From Pinguiococcus pyrenoidosus (taxonomy: Eukaryota; Sar; Pinguiophyceae; Pinguiochrysidales; Pinguiochrysidaceae), in the NCBI GenBank assembly GCA_019677205.1, contig JAAMXY010002709.1:1-17274 (forward strand): a stretch of 17,274 nt of DNA, written 5' to 3'. This document shows positions 9,579-17,092 of the stretch, in pieces. The notes below the pieces were generated by a model. That model made no database searches and had not been told where the DNA came from. It saw only the letters and a list, made by a program, of their open reading frames with translations. Numbering within the stretch: position 1 is the stretch's first letter; each line of letters opens with the position of its first letter. Both the position numbers and the translations under genes were made by a program.

Positions 9579-10094
9579 GCCCCTTGCGTCCACCTGGTGT
9601 TCGGCAGGGCGATCGCGGGAGTTTATACCGTCATGCAACGCAAGCGACGCACGCAACGTGGCAGTGGACTACTTGGTCGCGATCAATAGACGTGGTGAGG
9701 ATTTGGGATTGACGTGTTGCAGCATGGCTCGGATGTGTCCGTAGACAAGTCAAAGAGTCTCGGTAAAATGCCGCTTGTTTTGTTTCTTCACGATCAGACA
9801 GCTTCGTGAAGCGACGGACTGCGCCGCTTTGCCACCTCGGCTTCTGACGACCAGCGCTCAACGCTTCCCTCAGTCCCCAGAAGTGCACTCGAAAGCGCGG
9901 CGGCGCCGCAATCCAGTCATGAATCATCACGGCTTCGTGAGCAGCAACGCCCCCTCATTGGTTCTCGGCCACATGTCTTTCCTATCAGCCCGTTGTAAGG
10001 CCGAAGAGCTGCTCAGGTTCCAAGTGACGACCCGCGTTGTCGTTGTCTCCGAGTTCCGCAGGGAAGCGTGCAGGACGCCCCCGGCGCCAGGTCC
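9579..10094. other. Intergenic spacer between the two lipase genes
   Basis: 516 bp with no long open frame of coding character and no copy of the region upstream of lipase A. It must hold the 3' end of copy A and the promoter of copy B. I see no repeat or recognisable signal beyond short acgcaa repetitions near 9634-9660. Confidence 0.55.
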
Positions 10095-11452
10095 ATGCTT
10101 CCGGGGCTCGCGCGCAGCGCTGCCGGGCCGGCGGTAGCCATGGTGGCGGCCGGCTGGGTGCGGTCTGGGGATGGATCGAGCCGTTGCAGCTTTGCCCCCC
10201 GCTTCCCGGAGCCTCCTGTACCGGAAGAGCGGAAGCCGTCAAGCTTCCTGGGCCTCGGCTGGCTCCTTGGCTATGGCAAGAAGTACTCCAGCGCGCAGCT
10301 GCGGGCGGAGGAGACGCCCACGGTGGATGGCTTCGTCAACCACGCGATTGCGCGAGATCTTCTCAGTCTCGTGACGCTCCTGTACGCCACCTGCGCCGAC
10401 CCTTCGTGCCACGTTCGGTCCGGCGAGGCGCCGAGCGCCTTCGTCGAGCGCGTACGGAGGGAGGCAGATATCAGCAAGGTGTTGGGGCTCCGCAAGGACG
10501 CTCTTGTGGAGAGCGTGGAACGGATTATCCATCGCGGACCTGATATGCTCAAGCTGGATTTCCTCGGCTTGCCGCAGACGACGGATCTGCAGGTATCACG
10601 AATCTACGAGTATCGTAGCTCGCCTCACTTCTCGTCTTCTCTTTCATTTTGGGGGGAGCGGGGGGAACAGAAGGGGCTCGAGCTTTCATTCCATGCAAGG
10701 GGTTTTCAATCCTTTGGAGGAGCTGACGAAGACTCTCGCAGGCCGCTGTGACAATCTCCCATCACCAGAGGCGGATTATTGTGATCCTGAAGGGCTGTGA
10801 ATCCTTGATGCATTGGATGCAAACTTTGCAAGTGCAGAAGGAGAAGCTTTTCAGCGACATCTGGGTGCACGCGGACTTGCACGAGAACCTCATGCCCGTC
10901 TACTCGCACATTCTTCATGAAGTGGCGGAGCTCCAGGCCAAGCACCCTCGGTACACTTTGTATGTCGCCGGGCATTCGTTAGGTGGAGCGTTCGCCACAC
11001 TCTTCGGCTTTCGAGCTGCGAATGATCTTCCCGAGCTGGCGATTCACGTCGTCTCCTTTGGAAGTCCCCGGATAGGTAGGGAGTTGGATCATCTTCTTCA
11101 AGTGGCGAGTCTGCCGAGATGGAGAATCCCATGGACCCGCTCTATACTGCCTTCTTGAACAGGAAATCAGAGCTTCGTGGACGCATTTAATGCGCTGCCG
11201 AATCTGAGGCATACGAGAGTAACCAACGAGGAGGACTTCATCACGGCGACACCGGTCGTCAACTTCGCGCACTGCGGTAACAATCTCAAGCTACGGCGCA
11301 ACGGCCCGGCATTTTACAGGAGTGGCGCGCTGAAGGATGGCAACGACAGGTACTACGCAAAATGGTGGGAGTACTCCCTCATGAACAATCACCGAGTGGA
11401 GGCGCACTTCATCTCCCAGTATCACAAGAAGATGCGCGAGATGTCCTGGTGA
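10095..11452 (+). CDS. Class 3 lipase, copy B (tandem paralogue, divergent oxyanion loop)
   Basis: Exons 10095-10592, 10742-11075, 11163-11452: 498, 334 and 290 nt, the same lengths as copy A. The introns sit at the same codons and phases (0 and 1) but are 149 and 87 nt. The product is also 373 residues and aligns with copy A without a gap, roughly half identical by eye. The elbow AGHSLGG keeps Ser245, Asp302 lies in NEEDFITATP, and His359 in EAHFISQYH. The block that is FRGSESLMDW in A reads LKGCESLMHW here (residues 182-191): Phe-Arg to Leu-Lys, Ser185 to Cys, Asp190 to His. These positions adjoin the oxyanion hole, so activity or specificity may differ. Start 10095 aligns with A's Met 8292. 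Confidence 0.92.
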
Positions 11453-11898
11453 GATGCCGCAGGCCGCTAGATCTGCAGCAGCCTGTCCTATACAGGCAGT
11501 AGGCCGCTCGTTCGGTAGCAGAAGACTTAGAGAGATGACAAGACCACAAGTAGGAGGCTCCATAGCAAAAACGCGTGAATGCTCGACGCGGCTCTTGAGG
11601 TCCTATCCGCGCGTCGCACCCATTTCCGGGGGGCCAGCGCAAGCTATCAACAAGTTCGGGCACGATGGGCATCGCGTGTGACATTGCACGCGTCTTTTCC
11701 CTCTTCTACATCGCTCTTGATGGAGTACGTCCAATGCCACTGGTTGTGGTGGCGGCAACGGAGGGAGGACGGAGGGGGGGGGGCGGCGGGCATTGTCTCC
11801 TCGTCCTCATGCTTGCTAGGCCCGTGGGCACACCAAAGGGTTAGCCTGCTCGCAAACGGATCTTTCTTCCTCCTTCAGATGGAGTATGGCCTCTTCGG
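11453..11898. other. Convergent intergenic region, lipase B and coiled-coil gene
   Basis: Both neighbouring genes end here, so it should hold two 3' ends. It contains a purine/G run at about 11760-11790. I see no coding evidence on either strand; the open + frame running on from here overlaps the antisense of the coiled-coil gene. Confidence 0.55.
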
Positions 11899-12774
11899 CT
11901 ATCTACCAGATAAATGCCGGACGATTTTTAACGGGACTCTCACCGGCGAAACAAGGATCTTTCCGCACACGGACAGCACAGACTTCGACAAGAGCACAAA
12001 GGTTGTACCCACGCTCTTCTGCTTCACCGCGATCATCTTCGTTTCCAACGCCTCTTTGTCAAGTGTTCGCTGCAGCGCCGAGTTCTCGCCTTTCAAGCCC
12101 TTGAGCTCCGCTGCAAACGCCATTCTGCACCGCGTGCTTTCCTCCAGGGCCTCCTCAAGCTCCGCGCCCATGCTATCGAGCTCCTCATTGGCCTGCCGCA
12201 AAGCAGCCCTGGTCTCTTCCAGATCCCTCTCCGTCTCTTGAATGGCCTCGAGCAGCAAGCGATCGTTTGCTTTCTTCTGTACGTCGATCAAAGTTGGCTC
12301 CGGAGGCGGCGGGGTGTTGCCGTCCGTCACCGTCGAAGCCTCTAGCTCCGCAGCCGCGAGGCTCCTCTCTATCTTCGCCTGCGCCTCCTCCCGCTTCGCC
12401 GTCTCCTCATCCACGCCGAAGAAGTTCTTCACGCTAGCGATGAACGCTTCCCAGAAGGGCAGCTCTTCCGGCTCCTCAGCTACGGGGGCCGGGGGCGCCA
12501 TCAGAGCCTGCAACTCCTCCTTCAGCTTCGCCTCCCTCTCGCGCAGCACCAGCATCTCACGCTGCTTGTTTCTCAGGATCTCCTTCTGCAGCTCCAACTC
12601 CGGCTCAAGCGGAGGTTCTACATCCTCTTCTTCCAATACGCCCGGCGCAGCATCCTGGGACCGCGCCGCGAGCCACGGCGTGCAGATCCTCGCCTGGCCA
12701 AGGCCCCTGCACTGGAACCCGCTGGCTAAGCCGGCAGCAACTGAAAGCAGCAGGAGGATCTGCTTCAGGGCCAT
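11899..12774 (-). CDS. Probable plastid-targeted coiled-coil protein
   Basis: Intronless frame of 291 residues from ATG 12774. MALKQILLLLSVAAGLASG is a textbook signal peptide, and predicted cleavage leaves Phe20 (ASG|FQCRGLGQ) followed by a basic segment with few acids. This is the bipartite leader with +1 Phe known from diatoms, cryptophytes and other red-secondary-plastid algae. Two heptad-rich coiled coils follow: about 60-95 (LELQKEILRNKQREMLVLRE onward) and about 170-260 (ERDLEETRAALRQANEELDS onward). Between them is FWEAFIASVKNFFGVDEET, which could be an amphipathic helix. The C-terminus (SVLSVCGKILVSPVRVPLKI) is hydrophobic and basic and may touch a membrane. I recognise no family. 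Upstream in-frame codons to 12897 exist but would bury the signal peptide. Confidence 0.75.
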   Translation of the reverse strand: MALKQILLLLSVAAGLASGFQCRGLGQARICTPWLAARSQDAAPGVLEEEDVEPPLEPELELQKEILRNKQREMLVLREREAKLKEELQALMAPPAPVAEEPEELPFWEAFIASVKNFFGVDEETAKREEAQAKIERSLAAAELEASTVTDGNTPPPPEPTLIDVQKKANDRLLLEAIQETERDLEETRAALRQANEELDSMGAELEEALEESTRCRMAFAAELKGLKGENSALQRTLDKEALETKMIAVKQKSVGTTFVLLSKSVLSVCGKILVSPVRVPLKIVRHLSGR

Positions 12775-13590
12775 CCTACGTTCCGCCGCAGAACTTGAAG
12801 AGCCAAGAACCGCGACGTGCGCCAGTCTCTCTACTGCAACTTGGCGGGATCGAGAGGCTCCGCCGCGTTCCTGTACACCGTTTGCAGCGTCTCGCAACGG
12901 GGGTGACAGCCAGATGCTTTGGATCAGCTCCCCAGTGCACTTCGCACCGCTCAGCCTCGCCCAGATGGCAGAGGAGCCTCAACGTTCTTGCGGATTCTGG
13001 GGTCGACCGCTATCTTTCTACGCGGGAAAGGGTGTTTCGGAGGTGGGTCTCGCAAACAGAATACGTTTTTTTAATAAGTATTTAAATATAATCTAGTTTT
13101 CATAAATAGTATTTATTATTGACCATTGTCAGTAATGGGGTCATAAATTCGGCCCCACTCTGTAATTCTCAATTTCCGCTGAAGGTTGGTCCTGCAGCAA
13201 GCGGCTCGCGGCCGTTTTTCGAGACAACTGTGCCGTGTTTAAGGACCTGCTTTTACGCCAGGATTCAGAGAAGGTAAGTGAATATTTCGGGAGGTGTATC
13301 TCGGGCTGTACTAATCAGATGGCTTCGGGAAAACGCTCTCCAGGACCGGAACCGAAAGACCGATCGCAACGGGACATGGTTTGGCAAGCCCAGAGAAACC
13401 ACGTCCCGCCACACACGCGCCTCTCAGCTAGATGTTGACTGTGGTGAGGGGAGGTACGTGGTTTTTGCAACTTTTGCAAAAGTGCTCAGGAAAAAAGCGC
13501 GCTGTTAACCTTCGTCTTCCTCATGCCTAGAATGCTACACACATCCCGGATTCTCAAGCTGATGAGTGGCGAACAGAATCTTGAAAGCGA
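12775..13590. other. Intergenic region with an AT-rich island and a perfect palindrome
   Basis: 816 bp between the coiled-coil gene start and the transposase stop. An AT-rich island spans about 13055-13165, with ATAAAT-AGT-ATTTAT (13102-13116) and TGGGG...CCCCA flanking tcataaattcgg at about 13135-13157. A perfect 14-bp palindrome, ACTTTTGCAAAAGT, lies at 13470-13483. One end of the hAT element should lie in here, but I could not find a terminal repeat. A short open + strand frame at about 13190-13438 is discussed under findings. Confidence 0.5.
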
Positions 13591-16056
13591 TCACACTCTT
13601 TGTAAAGCCGTAGTTGGTGATCCCTCAACGTCCGCATCCTCGTCTTCGCCTCTGGCCAGCTGCTCGACAGCGTCATTGTCGTCGTTGATGTTGTCCGTCG
13701 CCTTGGGCAGGTTGTGGATGTCCTGGCGGAGGAAGCACATCTTGTCGAAGAAGTCCACGCCGAGCCGCGACCGTTCGGCCCTAAGGAAGTCGTCGTTGAT
13801 GCCGAAGTTGCGCTCGAGCTGAGCGCTTGAGGCGGGAGCAGCGAGGACATCCTGCGCCACCCGGCGGAGGTTTGGGAAGTCCTTATCGGTTCTCCAAAAC
13901 TCCAGGACGTCGAACATCCTGCAGCCCTCCCTGCCAGGGCGCATCGCTGTGGCGCTCGAGCGCCAACGCCGGATCTCCTCGTCGACCACGTCCCGACAGT
14001 TGCGGAAGCACGTCGCCGTGCTTGCCGCGGTGCTGCTGACGCCGAGGAACTCGCAGTATTCCCTGTGGAGATCCGAATCGTCTTGAGCCAGCATCGCGCG
14101 AAGGCTTGGGGCTCGTCGGCCGCAGTCCGCAACCCCAATCTGAACCTCCTCCTCGTCTTCGTCTCGCCAGCGCATCTCTTCCGCCTCTATCTTCATGGCG
14201 ACGGACGCGCGCCGCTCGGCCTTCCTCTGCTGTTTGCTGCCCGCCATGAGGGAGAAGATCTTGCTCTTCCCCGAGTTGGACGCCACCAGCCTTTCGTAGG
14301 CCATCTTCTGGATGCGCGCGTAGGTGCCGTCCAGGATGGCCTGCTCGGTTATCTGGGCTTGCCGCGTCATCACCTCGCAGCCAAAGACCTGCGGCAGATG
14401 GGGGAGGTCCCTCGAAGCGGGACACAGGGCGCAGGCGATGTCCAAGGTCCAGGACCGCTCACGCTCTCGGCGCAGGTAGAGCCTCGTGAAGCGCCGGTCG
14501 AACTCCTTGATGAGGGCGTCACGGAAGGAGCGCACGGCCGGCGGCTCCACGCCTTCCCCGATCGTCGTCTGCGGCAGCTTCCGGAGCCGGAGGTTCCAGA
14601 GCATGACGGACGCCTCCGCCATGGAAAGGTCCTTGCCCTGGCAGCGCACGATGAAGCGGTTCACTGGGTGAATCAGCTGCACCAGGCGTAGGAGCTCCTG
14701 CTGCCGGCCCTCGAGGGGGTTGTAGCGGTTCACGCTGCTATCGTAGACGTGCTGCACCGCGTCCCACTGCTCCAGGAGGCTCACGAGGGAGTTGAACCAG
14801 GAGGACCACCTCTGGGGCACGCTCTTATGGAGGGACTTGGTGGACATCCCGCTGTCCTTCTGCACCTCCTCCAGGAGCTTCGCCGAGCTGTCGCTCTTGT
14901 TGAAGTGCTCGCAGATGGCGTTGACGTTCTCCTGGATGTCGGCGATGGTGGCGCCGGCCGCGGACTTGAGGACGCAGTTCATGCAGTGGCTCATGCACCA
15001 GGTCCAGCCGGTGAACTCGTTGGGGAAGTCCGACTGCCAGACATTGTCGAAGGCCCTCCGGCAGTCCGAGCCGGCGTCAGTGGTGGCCGAGATGACGGCC
15101 TTCCGGGGGATACCGAAGGAGTCGAGCACGCGCGTGACCCAGCTGACGAGGATGTTCGACAAGCGCATGCTGTTGCGGATGGCCGACGGCGGGGAGAAGA
15201 TCCGCGTCGCCAGCAGCCTCGACTGGGTCTGGAAGTCCTCGTCCAGGTAGAAGATGCGCACGCCCAGAAACTTCACCCGCTTCGTCTTGGACGTCCAGAG
15301 GTCCACCGAGGCCGTGAGCCACGGGCAGCCGTGGCTCAGCGCCGCGCGGTGGGCGAAGCTGGCGACGAGCGGCTTGGCCACGGTGAGGTAGATCTGCGCG
15401 ATGGCCAGCTTGAGCGTCTTGGCGTGCACGCTCGCGTCCCAGCCGGGGATGAGGCAGAGCAGGTCGCGCACGCGGTCGGACTGGATGGAGACGAAGGACC
15501 AGCCCTGCTCGATGGCCGCCAGCGCGTACGAGATGAGCACGAGCCGCGGGCTGTGCATGGCCCCCGCCGCCCGGCGCAGCCGCTCCCGCTCCGCCTCCTG
15601 CCGCTTCCGGTCGTCCTCCATCTTCCGCCGCTTCACGCTGTGCAGGGCGTGCGCCTCCCGCAGGTGCTCCAGCGCCCTCGACGAGTTGTTCTTGCACGCC
15701 TTGCACGTCTTGCAGTAGGCGCAGAACCACAGCAGCTCTCCCGACCGAGCGTGTACCGCCTTGACGCCGTGGAAGAGCGCGTAGGACGTCTCTTTGTGGT
15801 TCCGGGACACGTACTCGCAGCCGATGCGGGCCAGGGCCTCGCCGCGGAGCCGCAGCTGCTCGTTCTCCACGATGGCCGCCGGGTCCTCGGGCCGGGGCGT
15901 GGCGAGCACAAAGCCTGGGAGAGCCCAGCCGGTGCTCTTCAGGTAGTCCACGTCGTCGCGGCACTTTTTCTCCAGCAGCGACAGCTCCTCGTCGGCCTCC
16001 TCCGGCGTGTACGCGCAGGGCGCCGCCTCCTGCAACTTTCGCATCGGCACGCGCAT
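13591..16056 (-). CDS. hAT-family transposase, apparently intact
   Basis: A single uninterrupted frame of 821 residues from ATG 16056 catalysing cut-and-paste transposition. N-terminal zinc-finger-like region (BED type?) CAYCKTCKACK with Cys112/115/118/121 and His131/136 (EHLREAH), then a Lys/Arg-rich stretch. RNase H-like catalytic core: Asp252 in SVDLWTSKTK, Asp327 in TTDAGSD, a WCMSHCMN block typical of hAT, and Glu748 in SSAQLERNFG inside the C-terminal dimerisation region (VLEFWRTDKDFPNLRRVAQD ... RAERSRLGV). Thus all three DDE residues are present and there is no stop or frameshift. Further open frame upstream to 16191 lacks an ATG and translates the GGTGGTC-type repeats, so it is left out. 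Base composition is like the host genes. The last residues are acidic. Confidence 0.93.
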   Translation of the reverse strand: MRVPMRKLQEAAPCAYTPEEADEELSLLEKKCRDDVDYLKSTGWALPGFVLATPRPEDPAAIVENEQLRLRGEALARIGCEYVSRNHKETSYALFHGVKAVHARSGELLWFCAYCKTCKACKNNSSRALEHLREAHALHSVKRRKMEDDRKRQEAERERLRRAAGAMHSPRLVLISYALAAIEQGWSFVSIQSDRVRDLLCLIPGWDASVHAKTLKLAIAQIYLTVAKPLVASFAHRAALSHGCPWLTASVDLWTSKTKRVKFLGVRIFYLDEDFQTQSRLLATRIFSPPSAIRNSMRLSNILVSWVTRVLDSFGIPRKAVISATTDAGSDCRRAFDNVWQSDFPNEFTGWTWCMSHCMNCVLKSAAGATIADIQENVNAICEHFNKSDSSAKLLEEVQKDSGMSTKSLHKSVPQRWSSWFNSLVSLLEQWDAVQHVYDSSVNRYNPLEGRQQELLRLVQLIHPVNRFIVRCQGKDLSMAEASVMLWNLRLRKLPQTTIGEGVEPPAVRSFRDALIKEFDRRFTRLYLRRERERSWTLDIACALCPASRDLPHLPQVFGCEVMTRQAQITEQAILDGTYARIQKMAYERLVASNSGKSKIFSLMAGSKQQRKAERRASVAMKIEAEEMRWRDEDEEEVQIGVADCGRRAPSLRAMLAQDDSDLHREYCEFLGVSSTAASTATCFRNCRDVVDEEIRRWRSSATAMRPGREGCRMFDVLEFWRTDKDFPNLRRVAQDVLAAPASSAQLERNFGINDDFLRAERSRLGVDFFDKMCFLRQDIHNLPKATDNINDDNDAVEQLARGEDEDADVEGSPTTALQRV

Positions 16057-16077
16057 GGTCGGCGGCGAGAATTTCAG

Positions 16078-16350
16078 CAGGTGGTCGAAAGGTGGTCGGC
16101 GGGTGGTCGTGCAATGGGGTGGTGACCAGGTGGTCACGCAGCGCTCACGAGAGGGGCGCAAGAGTTGACCAGGCGTCACCAGAGGTGGCAAGAAAGTTCA
16201 CCGGCGGCAACCACCCAAATTTGAACAGGGGTGCAACTGGTGACCGGCGGGCAACCAGGTCCCGAAAAAGAACTCGATTTGGTGACCACCGGTGACCCAA
16301 TCAAAATCATGCCAACGAAAATGGTCAACAGGTGGTGACCAAGGTGGTCA
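16078..16350. repeat. Dispersed GGTNACC / GGTGGTC motif array upstream of the transposase (subterminal repeats)
   Basis: Exact GGTGACC occurs at 16121, 16239, 16281, 16291 and 16334. Exact GGTGGTC occurs at 16080, 16091, 16102, 16129 and 16343. Degenerate relatives (gttgacc, cgtcacc, ggtggc) fill the gaps. GGTNACC is self-complementary around its central base. Ac and Hermes carry subterminal clusters of short motifs bound by the transposase, and this array sits where such a cluster would be. Confidence 0.75.
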
Positions 16351-16376
16351 TCCGATGTGTGAATGATTGCGGGATT

Positions 16377-16415
16377 CCTCTACTAGAGGTATCTTATATT
16401 AGAGGTGTCACTGTA
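16377..16415. repeat. Possible terminus of a pogo/Tigger-like (Tc1/mariner) element
   Basis: On the minus strand the sequence after TA (16415-16414) begins CAGTGACACCTCTAATATAA and repeats ACCTCTA about 17 bases on. CAGT followed by tandem ACCTCTA-type repeats next to a TA target resembles pogo/Tigger ends. The inner part also forms a short palindrome, CCTCTA-C-TAGAGG (16377-16389). No matching second end was found, so this may be a remnant. Confidence 0.35.
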
Positions 16416-16491
16416 GAATGAAATGACTTTCGAAAAATCACTTTTGCCCAGCTCAGGTCCGTAAGCCTATACACTGGACGATGTGTCACTT

Positions 16492-16553
16492 TGACATGTC
16501 AATTGACGCGTCCGTACCCGGCATGTGAAGTGTACGCGTCAGTTGAGCTGTCA
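16492..16553. repeat. Imperfect 20-bp inverted repeat with 22-bp loop
   Basis: Arms 16492-16511 (TGACATGTCAATTGACGCGT) and 16534-16553 (ACGCGTCAGTTGAGCTGTCA) pair at 17 of 20 positions around a 22-bp spacer. TGACA/TGTCA units recur just outside. It could be a small fold-back element, a hairpin or a paired TGACG-type regulatory site. Confidence 0.6.
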
Positions 16554-17092
16554 GTCTGAAGGCTCGAACCGGGAAGGATTGCGACGTGAAGTTTCGCCAG
16601 GGGGGATAGTCGCGACACGAGCCCTCTTCCTTTTTCCTCCACTACCGCCACTTGCACGGAAAAGTAACGCCGACTGTTTTGACATGCGGCATCGCTGACG
16701 CCGACTGATTGGCTATTCACTACCGGAGGAAAGGCAGACACGAGGGTCGACCACTCGCAGCTACCAGAATGGAACGTTTCCAGCAGGGAAAAAAGTGCTT
16801 CATTCCCTGGATCCGCAGTTCCGGTTCTCAACCGGACTTCGTTCCGCGGGTCGTAATCCACAGCGTAGAAAGGCCCGCTGAGTTCTTCCGAGTCATTCCC
16901 TGCGCTCCTCACCGCTGTGCAGAATCGCTGCAGACGTCCCCTCAGCGGTCAAGACACAGACTTTGCTTCGAGAAGCGCTTGGAAGAGGCCTCCTCTTGCA
17001 CAAGGCGTGGACCCCAAGGCTTCGCCGCTGGAAGGTCACCGTGTTGGAGAAGAACTGGACTGCAGAGCCGACCAAGTCGCCACGTTCCGTCA
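16554..17092. other. Upstream region of the receptor gene, nothing firm seen
   Basis: 539 bp between the inverted repeat and the receptor start. A minus-strand open stretch (16912-16499) has no ATG and no recognisable domain. Several TGACG/GCTGAC motifs occur, but I cannot assign them. It presumably includes the promoter and 5' leader of the gene at 17093. Confidence 0.5.

Larger units (their letters stand above)
13591..16350 (-). mobile_element. Autonomous-type hAT transposon, boundaries unresolved
   Basis: Minimal extent: the transposase frame plus the motif array upstream of it. The true element must extend on both sides. Searching by eye within about 500 bp of each side, I found neither matching terminal inverted repeats nor an 8-bp target duplication. 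Confidence 0.65.

Noticed and set aside
14749-16125. 458-codon open frame on the + strand opposite the transposase
   Set aside because: It is antisense to the well-supported hAT transposase, rich in Arg/Gly/Ala/Val from GC-biased codons read backwards, and shows no domain.
16057-16191. N-terminal extension of the transposase frame
   Set aside because: It begins at a TTG, has no ATG, and merely translates the GGTGGTC-type repeats; the first ATG is at 16056.
16556-16580. ggttcgagcc on the minus strand resembling a tRNA T-arm
   Set aside because: The flanking five-base stems do not pair, and there is no D-arm or anticodon arm at the right distance upstream.
16499-16912. Minus-strand open stretch of 137 codons before the receptor gene
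   Set aside because: No ATG, no recognisable domain and no convincing splice partner. It could be an exon, but nothing in the sequence decides it.
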